A stretch of 64,000 bases of DNA, taken from Komarekiella atlantica HA4396-MV6 (lineage in GTDB: Bacteria; Cyanobacteriota; Cyanobacteriia; Cyanobacteriales; Nostocaceae). The stretch spans positions 1 to 64,000 of the forward strand of contig JAHHHK010000035.1 in NCBI GenBank assembly GCA_019359395.1. Reading direction: 5' to 3'. The notes below the pieces were generated by a model. That model ran no database searches and was not told the DNA's origin. It saw only the letters and a program-made list of their open reading frames with translations. A program made the translations under genes and the position numbers. Shown here piece by piece: positions 17,854 to 26,686 of the stretch; the first letter of the stretch is position 1; each line of letters starts with the position of its first letter.

Positions 17854-19455
17854 TTATTTTTCTGGTGGTAAATCTACACTATAAACAGTTTCCCCAGCCA
17901 AGTTACGCAGTGTTACCGTCATCACCTTTGTATAAGCATTAATTTTCACTCCTCCAAAAAACTGCAAACCTTCACTTGGAGGTCGATTTGCTTTCGTACC
18001 TGGAGGGAGGCTTTGAAATACCAATTGTGGGCCAAAGGTATTTTCCAATTGGTTCGGCCCAAATGTACCAGAGTTAAGAGGCCCGGCGACAAACTCCCAA
18101 AAAGGCTTGAAGTCAGTAAACTGGGCTTTAGCGGAGTCGTAATAGTGGGCTGCTGCATAATGTACATCAGCAGTTAACCAAACAACATTCTTGATATCCT
18201 TGTTTTTGATAAATCGTAGTAAGTCAGCCAGCTCTAATTCCCTTCCTAAAGCTGGGCCATCTCCGTTAGCCCAAGCTTCAAAATCAGTGCTACCATCTCG
18301 AACTATCAGCCCTAAAGGCATATCACTGGCAATGACTTTCCATGTTGCTTTTGATGATAGTAATTGTCTTTTCAGCCATTGCACTTGTTTTCTGCTGAGA
18401 AATTCCGTGTCTTTACTTGGTACTGGCTGATTATTGGGGGTGTTTACTCCCCGATAGGTGCGTTCATCAAGCATGAAAATGTCTAGTAATGAGCCATACT
18501 TGAAAGAGCGATAAATTCTTGCTTTGTCTGGGTCATCAGTTTTATACCCAATAGGCATATACTCTAAAAATGCTTGCCTTGCCCTTTGGGCTAGCAAGTT
18601 AACATCCTTGACTACATAACGTTCATCGTTGAGAAGAAATTCGCCAGGATACCAGTTATTTGTAGTTTCGTGGTCGTCCCATTGTGCCAGGATGGGAACT
18701 TCAGCGTTAAAACGCTTAACATTTTCATCCAATAAATTGTATTGATAGTTACCACGAAATTCTTTTAGGGTTTCTGCTACTTTTGATTTTTCTTCTGTGG
18801 TGATGTTTCTCCAGATTGTGCCATCGTCCAGTGTTACTTCTGATGAAAGTGGGCCATCAGCGTAAATATTGTCGCCAGAATGAATGAAAAAGTCGGGTTT
18901 AAGTTGGCGCATGGTTTCATAAATTTTCATCCCACCGAAATCAGGATTAATACCCCATCCTTGACCGGCAGTATCTCCACCCCAAACAAAGAATATATCT
19001 CGTCCATGCATGGGAGGAGTTCGGAAAGTGCCATTAACAGGAGCGCTGTAGGTATTTTGATAATTTAAATCTTGGAAAATCACCCGATAGAATATTTGTT
19101 GGTCTGGTGGTAAGTTGTTGAGGTTAAGTCTGGCTATAAAGTCGCTATTGTTTAAAGCAGTGGGGCCGAGGACGCGCTGCACATTACGAAAAGATTCGCT
19201 AGTAGAATATTCTACGATCATTTTGGCGGGGCGATCGCTACGACTCCAAATTACAATATTACCGTTGGATACATCGCCGCTAGCTATGCCATAAGGTATG
19301 GCAGGACGCATTTGGTCAGAGGTAATAATTGCAGGTGCTTGGGCAAAAACTCGTGATTTTGATACAAGATTTGTAGAAATAATTCCACCGGCTGTGATAG
19401 CTGAACGTAGCAAAAACTGGCGACGGTTTAGCTTCAATGGGCGATTGGATTCCAT
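17854..19455 (-). CDS. phoD: Alkaline phosphatase D (PhoD-like), Tat-exported
   Basis: A 533-aa secreted phosphomono-/diesterase that releases phosphate from organic esters outside the cytoplasm. A twin-arginine signal (LNRRQFLLRS, R11-R12) precedes a hydrophobic segment and cleavage near VFAQA. PhoD metal-site blocks are visible: VWGGDTAGQ, HSGDNIYADG, QWDDHETTNNW and TADVHYAAAH. The family uses Ca2+ and Fe3+. The ATG at 19455 is chosen because it puts the RR motif at the usual distance; an ATG-led extension to 19506 would add 17 residues. A possible PHO box lies at 19523-19552, and a strong terminator lies after the gene. Confidence 0.9.
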   Translation of the reverse strand: MESNRPLKLNRRQFLLRSAITAGGIISTNLVSKSRVFAQAPAIITSDQMRPAIPYGIASGDVSNGNIVIWSRSDRPAKMIVEYSTSESFRNVQRVLGPTALNNSDFIARLNLNNLPPDQQIFYRVIFQDLNYQNTYSAPVNGTFRTPPMHGRDIFFVWGGDTAGQGWGINPDFGGMKIYETMRQLKPDFFIHSGDNIYADGPLSSEVTLDDGTIWRNITTEEKSKVAETLKEFRGNYQYNLLDENVKRFNAEVPILAQWDDHETTNNWYPGEFLLNDERYVVKDVNLLAQRARQAFLEYMPIGYKTDDPDKARIYRSFKYGSLLDIFMLDERTYRGVNTPNNQPVPSKDTEFLSRKQVQWLKRQLLSSKATWKVIASDMPLGLIVRDGSTDFEAWANGDGPALGRELELADLLRFIKNKDIKNVVWLTADVHYAAAHYYDSAKAQFTDFKPFWEFVAGPLNSGTFGPNQLENTFGPQLVFQSLPPGTKANRPPSEGLQFFGGVKINAYTKVMTVTLRNLAGETVYSVDLPPEK

Positions 19456-19522
19456 ATTAATTAATGGCAAGCTTAAGCGAAGTATTATAGGATAAGTACT
19501 TACCATATCTTGTTATGACAAT

Positions 19523-19552
19523 TAGTAAAGATTGAGTTATCCAAGGGTTAAT
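19523..19552 (-). promoter_or_regulatory. Candidate PHO box upstream of phoD
   Basis: Read on the gene's strand, three 8-mers stand at 11-bp period: ATTAACCC, GATAACTC and CTTTACTA. They resemble the cyanobacterial SphR/PhoB site of tandem YTTAACCW repeats with 3-bp spacers, although the second and third are weak. Distance to the preferred start is about 70 bp. Confidence 0.35.
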
Positions 19553-19591
19553 AAACCATTATAAAAGTTGTTTAAATTACCTAACATAATA

Positions 19592-19624
19592 TTATTTTTA
19601 CCTCTAATTAAAGTCTGCTTAAAC
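19592..19624 (+). promoter_or_regulatory. Upstream element shared by the two PEP-CTERM genes
   Basis: A 33-bp block (TTATTTTTACCTCTAATTAA, then AGTCTGCTTAAAC) is identical except for one base to 48559-48591, which lies before the paralogous gene. It is 146 bp before this gene's ATG and 93 bp before the other's. Conservation outside the coding region suggests a shared promoter or regulator site, or recent duplication. Confidence 0.5.
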
Positions 19625-19737
19625 CCATGCAACTAAGGTGAGTTAACTCCAAATACTTGGAAAATAAAGATTAAATAAAACACAAAATGATGTAGTGTGT
19701 GCATTGCTTGCAGAAGTTCATCGTGAGGAAAACTGAA

Positions 19738-20289
19738 ATGAAATTGGTTCCGCAAATAGTTCTTGCTACTGCTACTCTTGCTTTAGGTTTTGCTACCCTA
19801 GATGCAAAATCTGCCTCCGCCGCAATTGTTAGTTACGCTTTCACCGTTGATAGTCCGATAAATAAAGGACAGGGCTATTTTAGTTTTGATGACTCAACTT
19901 TCAGTAATGACAACATTCCAGAAACAACTGTGAAGTCTCTCTATTTCCAGTTCGATGGTGACTCCACTGTTTACACAGAACAAGATGATGTCAATTACCC
20001 AGAGTTTCCTCTTGTATTTTCAACCACATTCTTAACAGGACAACCATCTGTGGGATTAGAATATCTATTTGATGATCAAGCTAATCCTGCCAGTTCTATT
20101 AGTTACGAAATTGTTGGTGAGGATTTTACAATTTTTTCCAGAACTTCTCCAAATAGTGAAATCGTTTCTGGCAAACTTTCTTATAGTAAAGTCCCAGAAC
20201 CGACAACTTTAGCTAGTACTATTTTCGCCTGTAGTCTTGGCTGGATATTGAAGAGAAAGGCAATATCAACGAAAAAGGTTAAAGCATAA
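19738..20289 (+). CDS. PEP-CTERM anchored surface protein
   Basis: A 183-aa exported protein: signal peptide (LVPQIVLATATLALGFATL, cleavage near SASAA), an all-beta central domain of unknown function, then a C-terminal sorting tail with VPEPTT, a hydrophobic helix and a basic end (LKRKAISTKKVKA). PEP-CTERM tails are recognised by an exosortase and anchor proteins to the envelope or extracellular matrix. The start at 19738 is supported by GAGGAAAA upstream. A close paralogue lies at 48652-49188 (shared YYxFTVDSPI.KG and FSFDD.TFSNDNIP blocks). It is convergent with the AI-2E permease gene. Confidence 0.82.
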   Translation: MKLVPQIVLATATLALGFATLDAKSASAAIVSYAFTVDSPINKGQGYFSFDDSTFSNDNIPETTVKSLYFQFDGDSTVYTEQDDVNYPEFPLVFSTTFLTGQPSVGLEYLFDDQANPASSISYEIVGEDFTIFSRTSPNSEIVSGKLSYSKVPEPTTLASTIFACSLGWILKRKAISTKKVKA

Positions 20290-20356
20290 CCTTTTTTTAG
20301 AAACAGCAAATTTGGTTATTTAGTAACCGACTAAAATAATAAATAATTGATTCATT

Positions 20357-20397
20357 ATAAAGAATGAAGGATAGTTAATTTTCACTTCATTCTTTAT
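20357..20397. terminator. Bidirectional terminator
   Basis: ATAAAGAATGAAG (20357-20369) pairs perfectly with CTTCATTCTTTAT (20385-20397), with T-rich and A-rich flanks. It lies between the convergent PEP-CTERM and AI-2E family genes, so it probably ends both transcripts. Confidence 0.7.
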
Positions 20398-20472
20398 TTA
20401 TTAACGCCTCTACTGAAGCGATTTTTGAATTATTTTCTAATCATTTGCAATAGTAAAATATCAGGATTAATT

Positions 20473-21576
20473 TTAGCTATAAGTTCCTACAACATCACTT
20501 TCAACTGTTGCAGATTCTAACTCGATATTATCTATCTTATTCAATTCTCCCGCGCGCCAGCTATCTGTTATGTCCTTGATAAAACTGGCAAAGGGTATAG
20601 CAACTAACAAACCCAACACGCCTCCTAATTTAGCTCCTAGCAGTAAAGAAATTACAACCCATACGGGATTTAAACCAGTTAAATTTCCTAGAAGCCGAGG
20701 TGCAATAAAATTTGAATTTACTTGATCAATTGCAACAGCTACACCCAAAACTTCTACTCCTAGCCAAAAATTTTGCAACGCTACCAACAAACTTACTATG
20801 GCGATACCTATGCCCGTACCAAAGGGAAACAGAGAGAATAAGCCGATACCGATGCCAAAAAGTAGAGCCAAGGGAACTTGTAGTACCCAAAATGCTAGTG
20901 TAACCGTCAATCCCAGCACAGCACCCAATGTTGCTTGACCGATGAAGTAATTGTGAAAATCCTCTCGTAATAATTGCCGTAATTTTGAGCCAATATTACG
21001 AGGAAACCACTGAAAAACTCCGTCCCAAAGACTTTCACCATTTAATACCAAGTAAATAGTCAGCACCACCGCTAATAACACGTTGACTACAGTACCAATG
21101 GTATCGACAGCAAAGCCGAGAATTCTCCCAGTAAAGGATTGAAGTTGGTTAGATAATCGTTCGAGAACTTCACTAACTAAGCCACTTACATTAATGGGAA
21201 GCTGCTGTTGATTTAATGCCCAATCCTGAAAAGCTTGCAGTTGTAGAGTCCCAGAATCAATCCAACTGGGCAAAATGTTAGCTAGCTCGTTGAGTTGTTG
21301 TATGATCAGGGGCACTAAGGTGATGCCTAAAGCCACTAAAACCACCACAGTCAAAAGCAAGACTCCTCCAATAGCTAAGTTGCGTTTCACTCCTTGTTCT
21401 TGGAGAAATTGGATTGGATAATTCAACACAAAAGCCAGTAAGATAGCGGCGGCAAAAATACTAACCAGGGGTTGAAAATACTGTACAACCTGGATTAATA
21501 GCCAACCGTTGAGAATAGCCAGGGGAAATACCAATCCTATGGTTATCCATCGTGGCAGTTTATTTGCTGATTGCAT
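20473..21576 (-). CDS. AI-2E family transporter (PerM/YdiK-like permease)
   Basis: A 367-aa integral membrane protein with about eight helices and the conserved C-terminal block GTGIGIAIVSLL...NFIAPRLLG...LNPVWVVISLLLGAKLGGVLGLLVAIPFA. Members export small molecules or ions; the autoinducer-2 link applies to only a few. The ATG at 21576 (MQSANKLPRW) is chosen: 34 further in-frame residues upstream are encoded by the GGGGATTGGGGACT repeat and look spurious. The substrate cannot be inferred. Confidence 0.87.
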   Translation of the reverse strand: MQSANKLPRWITIGLVFPLAILNGWLLIQVVQYFQPLVSIFAAAILLAFVLNYPIQFLQEQGVKRNLAIGGVLLLTVVVLVALGITLVPLIIQQLNELANILPSWIDSGTLQLQAFQDWALNQQQLPINVSGLVSEVLERLSNQLQSFTGRILGFAVDTIGTVVNVLLAVVLTIYLVLNGESLWDGVFQWFPRNIGSKLRQLLREDFHNYFIGQATLGAVLGLTVTLAFWVLQVPLALLFGIGIGLFSLFPFGTGIGIAIVSLLVALQNFWLGVEVLGVAVAIDQVNSNFIAPRLLGNLTGLNPVWVVISLLLGAKLGGVLGLLVAIPFASFIKDITDSWRAGELNKIDNIELESATVESDVVGTYS

Positions 21577-21621
21577 TCGTGATGACTCCACAAGAGTTCT
21601 AACTTTATTTTGGCGGTAATT

Positions 21622-21735
21622 TGGGATTTGGGATTGGGGACTGGGGAACTCGGGGCCCCCTCTGGGGATAAGGGGCAATGGGGATTGGGGATTGGGGACT
21701 GGGAAGAAATTTTCCCCCTCTGCCCCTCTGCCCCA
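21622..21735. repeat. GGGGATT/GGGGACT heptamer repeat with complementary tail
   Basis: Irregular tandem heptamers (GGGATTGGGGACTGGGGAAC, later GGGGATTGGGGATTGGGGAC) are followed by CCCCCTCTGCCCCTCTGCCCC. It is the same family as 22754-22854, 27563-27631 and 43801-43925. It lies between the AI-2E gene's 5' end and the Nudix gene. Confidence 0.75.
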
Positions 21736-21773
21736 TGTCCGCTAGTAACACTTACAACAATCAATTGTTAGGG

Positions 21774-22205
21774 TTATTGCTTTTTCTCGATAAAATCCAA
21801 TAATATACGCTGATGCACATGCCCCAAGGGACGCACTTCTCCAGCGTTTTGCGAATAACAGTTACCCTGACGAATATCTTCGAGTGTCATCAACCCCATA
21901 TCCCAGCCTTCATTCAGAACTAGTTGATTTAATTCCACCAAGAGTGGTGCTTGAAAGACATGACGGATAACTTTTTCATCGGAATAACAGCCAAATTCAA
22001 AAAAGGGTGGTATAATATAGCCAATTTCTTCTAAGATTTCTCGCTTTACTGCAACATCTGGAGTTTCACCAGGTTCGATATGACCGCCAAATAGCCCCCA
22101 GTAACCAGGGTAGAGAATACCAGGGATATTATCCCGCAGTTGCATGAGAAACTTGTTTTCTTGGTAGAGAATAGCGATCGCTACATGCACTGGTTGATCG
22201 TTCAT
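21774..22205 (-). CDS. Nudix hydrolase
   Basis: A 143-aa enzyme hydrolysing nucleoside diphosphate derivatives. The Nudix box reads GHIEPGETPDVAVKREILEE with the following IGY (about 41-63), matching GX5EX7REUXEEXGU in full. WGLFGGH precedes it, as in MutT-like proteins. The substrate is unknown. Upstream on the same strand, 33 bp away, is the small OB-fold lipoprotein gene, so the two may be co-transcribed. Confidence 0.9.
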   Translation of the reverse strand: MNDQPVHVAIAILYQENKFLMQLRDNIPGILYPGYWGLFGGHIEPGETPDVAVKREILEEIGYIIPPFFEFGCYSDEKVIRHVFQAPLLVELNQLVLNEGWDMGLMTLEDIRQGNCYSQNAGEVRPLGHVHQRILLDFIEKKQ

Positions 22206-22238
22206 AAATTTTTATTTGGCTGTTTTCTGTTAAAATTA

Positions 22239-22604
22239 TTACTCTTCTTCTAAATAAACTTCCCCCAACTCTTTACCAGCTAAAGGGATACTTTGATAGC
22301 GAACTTTACCCTTAATTACTACTTGCGCTCCCTCTTCCAGACCAGTTTGATTGGTGACAACCCAGATTTTGCCAGTTGAGTCATTGATTTGATAAGCCTG
22401 CTGCTTCATCAGGGGAGCTTGCTTTTCTACCTTACCTTGGATGTAAACTATAGCCTGATTGTTTTGTTTTGGTTTAATTTCTCGAATCGGAGTAACATTA
22501 GTACCATTTTTTAAGGGGAGCATCCCACTAGAGCCAGATGATGTCATTCCACAACTATAAAGGCCCATTACTAGGAAACAAATCAATCCTAGACGGTAGG
22601 GCAT
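22239..22604 (-). CDS. Small OB-fold-type lipoprotein
   Basis: A 121-aa protein starting MPYRLGLICFLVMGLYSCG, a short signal peptide with a lipobox-like LYSC. The mature part (NQAIVYIQGKVEKQAPLM...INDSTGKIWVVTN...VVIKGKVRY) has the beta-strand rhythm of an OB fold, like BOF-type or NirD-like small exported proteins. In-frame codons extend back to 22748, but they would put 48 hydrophilic residues before the signal, so 22604 is chosen. Function unknown. Confidence 0.65.
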   Translation of the reverse strand: MPYRLGLICFLVMGLYSCGMTSSGSSGMLPLKNGTNVTPIREIKPKQNNQAIVYIQGKVEKQAPLMKQQAYQINDSTGKIWVVTNQTGLEEGAQVVIKGKVRYQSIPLAGKELGEVYLEEE

Positions 22605-22753
22605 AGACTTCTTGCAGAAATCGGGCAAGCTGTCCCCGGACAAAAATGAAAAAGCAAAATTTTTCTTTTGTTGCATGAGAGCCATCGGTTGAGCAAATTT
22701 TCGCATCATTGCTTGCCTTGTCGCCAGTTTCATTGGGTCAGTTCCCATTTATT

Positions 22754-22854
22754 GGGGATTGGGGACTGGGGACTGGGGACTGGGGACTGGGAAGAAATTC
22801 TTTTATTTCCCCCCTGCCCCTCTGCTCCCCAATTATCAGTCCCCAATCCCCACT
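22754..22854. repeat. GGGGACT heptamer array with complementary C-rich arm
   Basis: GGGGATT followed by four GGGGACT units (22754-22793), then GGGAAGAAATTCTTTTATTT and a C-rich arm ending CAGTCCCCAATCCCC. The arms can pair over a long distance. The core is present in the opposite orientation at 27563-27631. It lies in the 457-bp gap before folD; the rest of that gap shows no gene. Confidence 0.8.
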
Positions 22855-23061
22855 CCTATTTATTCATCAAATGATGCCGTTGATCTGAGAAGATAAATAT
22901 TATGGACTTGCTATGAAAAAAACGCTACGGCATTAACAGCGAAATCATAATGGTCAACAACCAATAGTCAAGAATTAATGATTTATTGACTGGATTTTGG
23001 ACTCTTGACTTTGCATAGCGGCTGGACTTTGGACGAAAGGCGAAGATAGCTGGAAATTCTC

Positions 23062-23934
23062 ATGGAAAAAACTGCCAAACTTCTTGATGGTAAAGCTTTA
23101 GCTGCAAAAATTCAGCAAGAACTTTCTATTGCCATTACACAATTACAACCAAAAATTGGACGATCCCCTGGTTTAGCTGTACTGATGGTTGGTGACAATC
23201 CAGCGTCAGCTGCTTATGTACGCAATAAAGAAAAAGCCTGCACTAAAGTAGGTATTGCTTCTTTTGGCAAACATTTTTCTACCGACACTACTCAAACGGA
23301 ACTAGAAGAAGTAATTGCAACACTCAATAACGATGAACGGGTGGATGGCATTCTCGTACAGCTACCTTTGCCTCACCACTTGGATGCTGTGACTCTGCTA
23401 CATCAAATTGATCCCGAGAAAGACGCTGATGGACTGCACCCAGTTAATTTGGGGCGATTAGTGCGGGGAGAAGCTGGTTTACGCAGTTGTACCCCAGCTG
23501 GTGTCATGCGGCTTTTACAAGAATATGAGATTCCCTTGGCAGGAAAACAAGCAGTCGTGGTGGGACGCAGCATTTTAGTAGGTAAGCCAATGGCATTGAT
23601 GCTACTAGAAGCTGATGCTACAGTCACGATCGCCCATTCGCGATCGCACGACCTCAAAACCATCACCCAGAATGCTGATATTCTAATTGCAGCAGTCGGC
23701 CGTCCCGGATTAATCTCTGCCGATATGGTGAAACCGGGCGCTGTTGTGGTAGATGTGGGGATGAACCGCGTCACCGATGCTAATGGCAACAGTCGGTTAG
23801 TGGGTGATGTTGACTTTGAATCAACTGCTGGCGTGGCAGAATTTCTCACCCCGGTTCCTGGCGGTGTTGGCCCGATGACTGTCGCCATATTGTTGCAAAA
23901 TACATTTACTAGTTATTCAAAGACAGCAAAGTAG
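23062..23934 (+). CDS. folD: Bifunctional methylene-THF dehydrogenase / methenyl-THF cyclohydrolase
   Basis: A 290-aa cytoplasmic enzyme that interconverts 5,10-methylene-THF, 5,10-methenyl-THF and 10-formyl-THF for purine and formyl-Met synthesis. Family blocks are all present: substrate loop [11 protein letters not shown] with the catalytic Lys, [10 protein letters not shown], the NADP fold [17 protein letters not shown] and the C-terminal [12 protein letters not shown]. The length is normal. It is followed by crtE 129 bp downstream; this pair plus the divergent PAP2 gene is an arrangement I recall from other cyanobacteria. Confidence 0.97.
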   Translation: MEKTAKLLDGKALAAKIQQELSIAITQLQPKIGRSPGLAVLMVGDNPASAAYVRNKEKACTKVGIASFGKHFSTDTTQTELEEVIATLNNDERVDGILVQLPLPHHLDAVTLLHQIDPEKDADGLHPVNLGRLVRGEAGLRSCTPAGVMRLLQEYEIPLAGKQAVVVGRSILVGKPMALMLLEADATVTIAHSRSHDLKTITQNADILIAAVGRPGLISADMVKPGAVVVDVGMNRVTDANGNSRLVGDVDFESTAGVAEFLTPVPGGVGPMTVAILLQNTFTSYSKTAK

Positions 23935-24063
23935 TTATGGAGTAGTCAAGAATTAGCAGACAAAAGACAGAGAGTTATCTTTAACTCCTCATTTTTTCAG
24001 CACCAGAGCAACTTAAAATTGTGACGTATACGACAAAAATTTTAAAATGTCAGGAACTTAAGA

Positions 24064-24993
24064 ATGGTAGCAACAGATAACGTTTACAAGACACCAGAGG
24101 AAGCCACGTTTAACTTAGCACTCTATCTAAAACAGCGACAAAAGCTTTGTGATACTGCTTTGGATCAGGCGATCCCAATCATTTATCCAGAAAAGATTTA
24201 TGAAGCGATGCGCTACTCGCTATTAGCTGGAGGGAAGCGTGTACGTCCTATACTCTGCCTTGCTACCTGTGAAATGTTTGGTGGCACAATCGAAATGGCG
24301 ATGCCAACAGCCTGTGCTGTAGAGATGATCCACACAATGTCGTTAATTCACGACGACCTTCCAGCAATGGATAATGATGATTACCGTCGCGGGAAGCTGA
24401 CGAATCATAAAGTCTATGGCGACGATGTGGCAATTTTGGCTGGAGATGGCTTGTTGGCTTTAGCTTTTGAGTTTGTCGCCACTCAAACCCCCCAAACCGT
24501 TGACAGAGCAAGAGTTTTACAGGTAGTTGCTCGTCTGGGAAGGGCGCTAGGCGCTGCTGGCTTAGTCGGCGGTCAAGTGGTTGATTTAGAATCGGAAGGG
24601 AAATCAGATATTTCTCTAGAAACGCTGAATTTCATTCATAGACACAAAACAGCTGCACTTTTAGAAGCTTGTGTTGTTTGTGGCGGAATTTTAGCCGGAG
24701 CCTCATCTGAAGATGTGCAACGATTGACTCGTTATGCTCAAAATATAGGACTAGCCTTCCAGATTATAGATGATATTTTGGATGTCACTGCGACTCAAGA
24801 GCAATTAGGTAAAACCGCTGGCAAAGACCAAAAAGCTAAAAAAGTGACGTATCCCAGCCTTTGGGGACTTGAGGAATCCCGTTTAAAAGCCCAAGAGCTA
24901 GTTAAAGCAGCTTGTGCAGAATTAGAACCATTTAAGGAACGAGCCGAGCCAATGGTGGCGATCGCTCACTTCATTACCAGTCGCAATCACTAA
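24064..24993 (+). CDS. crtE: Geranylgeranyl diphosphate synthase
   Basis: A 309-aa trans-prenyltransferase that condenses isopentenyl diphosphate to C20 GGPP, the precursor of carotenoids, phytyl chains and quinones. The first Asp-rich motif is [10 protein letters not shown] (about 97-106) with GGKRVRP before it; the second is IIDDILD (about 235). [18 protein letters not shown] matches the cyanobacterial CrtE N-terminus. The ATG follows an A-rich leader. It is soluble and supplies the photosynthetic pigment pathways. Confidence 0.95.
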   Translation: MVATDNVYKTPEEATFNLALYLKQRQKLCDTALDQAIPIIYPEKIYEAMRYSLLAGGKRVRPILCLATCEMFGGTIEMAMPTACAVEMIHTMSLIHDDLPAMDNDDYRRGKLTNHKVYGDDVAILAGDGLLALAFEFVATQTPQTVDRARVLQVVARLGRALGAAGLVGGQVVDLESEGKSDISLETLNFIHRHKTAALLEACVVCGGILAGASSEDVQRLTRYAQNIGLAFQIIDDILDVTATQEQLGKTAGKDQKAKKVTYPSLWGLEESRLKAQELVKAACAELEPFKERAEPMVAIAHFITSRNH

Positions 24994-25083
24994 GTCAATT
25001 TTGGATTTTGGCATTTGGGTTGCATCAAAATGTTTCTTCAATTAACAACCGCTGCTAATATTTACAAACCTAACCAAAATACC

Positions 25084-25539
25084 ATGCAGGACATAGGCGA
25101 CATCTTAGACAACCGGGTGCTGATGGTTGCTCTGATAGCTTGTTTAATTGCTCAAGCATTAAAGCTCATAATCGAGATAGTCCAACATCGCAAACTGAAT
25201 GTGCGTGTTTTAGTGACAACCGGAGGTATGCCCAGCGCCCATTCTGCTCTAGTTACAGCTCTCGCGGCTGGTGTAGGGCAAACGCTTGGTTGGGCATCTC
25301 CTGATTTTGCCGTTGCTATGGTTTTTGCCATCATCGTCATGTATGATGCAGCGGGAGTACGCCAAGCTGCTGGTAAGCAAGCTCGTATTCTCAATCAAAT
25401 GATTGATGAGTTATTTCATGAAAAACCAGACTTTAGCCAAGACCGTCTCAAGGAATTACTTGGACATACACCAGTTCAAGTAATAGCCGGGTCGGCTTTG
25501 GGCATAACTATCTATTGGTTAGCTAGGTCTGCTTATTAA
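25084..25539 (+). CDS. Divergent PAP2 family (DUF212) membrane protein
   Basis: A 151-aa protein with three or four helices, beginning MQDIGDILDNRVLMVALIAC. The DUF212 core is clear: TTGGMPSAHSALVTALAAGVG, YDAAGVRQAAGKQA and LKELLGHTPVQVIAGSALG. The SAH and GH motifs resemble acid phosphatases of the PAP2 type acting on lipid phosphates. The ATG at 25084 is chosen; ATG at 25030 and TTG at 25015 are also in frame. It starts 90 bp after crtE and may act on prenyl diphosphates (inference from context). Confidence 0.85.
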   Translation: MQDIGDILDNRVLMVALIACLIAQALKLIIEIVQHRKLNVRVLVTTGGMPSAHSALVTALAAGVGQTLGWASPDFAVAMVFAIIVMYDAAGVRQAAGKQARILNQMIDELFHEKPDFSQDRLKELLGHTPVQVIAGSALGITIYWLARSAY

Positions 25540-25848
25540 ACTTTTTCTTCTTCCTTCTCTTTTCTAGGATACGCTGACGCTCGTCGTACGTTTACGGTGA
25601 AGCGAACTACGCGTAGCGTGTCGTAGACAAGACTCGTTAACGCGAACGTGTCCTACCCTTCTCCTAGCAAAAAAGCTACGCGAACGGCAAGCCGCTTTGC
25701 ATCTACGTGTCTATGCATCGTTTGCAGTATTTTCAAATCACTTCCCTTAATGGGGATGGAAAGATTACCATTTTAGTCTGTCTCAATCCATTGGTAATTT
25801 GTTTTTATTTCTCTTTCCTTCACGGGGATAAAAGCAAACTATCGAACA
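25540..25848. other. Gene-free stretch with GC-rich repeat fragments
   Basis: About 310 bp between the PAP2 gene and the toxin gene. It holds palindromic fragments such as CGCTGACGCTCG, ACTACGCGTAGCGTGTCGTA and AGCTACGCGAACGGCAAGCC, typical of dispersed cyanobacterial repeats, and no open frame of interest. The missing N-terminus of the HigB-like toxin is not found here in any frame. Confidence 0.6.
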
Positions 25849-25854
25849 TTGGTA

Positions 25855-26097
25855 ATGGCATTACCTAGAAGTTTAGTTCTCATTGCAACAAAAGTTGATT
25901 GGTCGAATTTAGTTGAGATACAATCTATTTTTCCCAAAGTAGAAGCAGTTGGTAATTTTACTATATTTAACATCAAAGGTAATAAATATTGTCTGATTGT
26001 GAGTATAGATTATGAAAAGCAGTTGATTTATATTAAATACATCCTTACCCATGCTGAGTATGATAAGGAAAAATGGAAAAATGACCCTTATTTTTAA
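25855..26097 (+). CDS. HigB-type mRNA interferase toxin, N-terminally short
   Basis: An 80-aa protein matching the C-terminal two-thirds of the HigB (RelE-fold) family: KVDWSNLVEIQSIFPKVEAV, FTIFNIKGNKYCLIV and the diagnostic ILTHAEYDKEKW. The usual first ~25 residues (a helix of the type SRxxLxxF...W) are absent; the frame upstream codes unrelated residues and stops at 25795. Either the toxin is truncated and perhaps inactive, or this subfamily starts here. The downstream antitoxin gene overlaps its 3' end by 17 bp. Confidence 0.75.
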   Translation: MALPRSLVLIATKVDWSNLVEIQSIFPKVEAVGNFTIFNIKGNKYCLIVSIDYEKQLIYIKYILTHAEYDKEKWKNDPYF

Positions 26098-26482
26098 TCA
26101 AGATAAATATAAAGAATTATTAGTTAAATATCAACCAAAAGTAATTAGGAATGAAGAAGAAAATGAGAGAGCATTAACTATTGTTGAACAGCTAATGCAT
26201 TGCATAAATCGAAGTCTTGAAGAAAATGAACTTTATGATTTACTAATTACTTTAATTGAAAAATTTGAACAAGAATATTATTCACCTGGTTCAGCTTCTA
26301 CACCTCATTCAATGTTACTTTTTTTAATGGAGCAAAAGAATACTAAAGAGTCAGATTTAGTAGATGTTATTGGTTCTCAAGATGTTGTTTTAGAAGTTGT
26401 GAATGGTCAGCGAGAAATTAGTAAAGTACAAGCTAAGGCTTTAGGAGATTTTTTTCAAGTTGATCCTGGTGTGTTTATGTAA
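26081..26482 (+). CDS. HigA-type antitoxin with XRE helix-turn-helix
   Basis: A 133-aa partner of the HigB-like toxin. The N-terminal half is helical; the C-terminal half is an XRE-type DNA-binding domain: LLFLMEQKNTKESDLVDVIG, then SQDVVLEVVNGQREISKVQA and LGDFFQVDPGVF. The ATG at 26081 overlaps the toxin gene, the usual coupling for toxin-first HigBA pairs. It is expected to neutralise the toxin and repress the operon. Confidence 0.82.
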   Translation: MTLIFNQDKYKELLVKYQPKVIRNEEENERALTIVEQLMHCINRSLEENELYDLLITLIEKFEQEYYSPGSASTPHSMLLFLMEQKNTKESDLVDVIGSQDVVLEVVNGQREISKVQAKALGDFFQVDPGVFM

Positions 26483-26686
26483 GTATTTGGAAAGAGTATC
26501 CCAATTTAGCAAATTTACCAAGATGATTAGTGATCATTACGAATGAAGCGATCGCTTTTATTTTACTGAAGATTTTTTATTGTGCTTAAGAGTTTTGAAA
26601 ATGGCATTAGGACTAGCGATCGCTGATTTATATAAGTTGGGTTAAAGTTAGAAAACCCAACATTCACCTCAACTTACTAGCAATAA

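Noticed and set aside
22754-22793. Possible CRISPR-like tandem array
   Set aside because: Units are 7-bp heptamers without spacers; no cas genes in the window.
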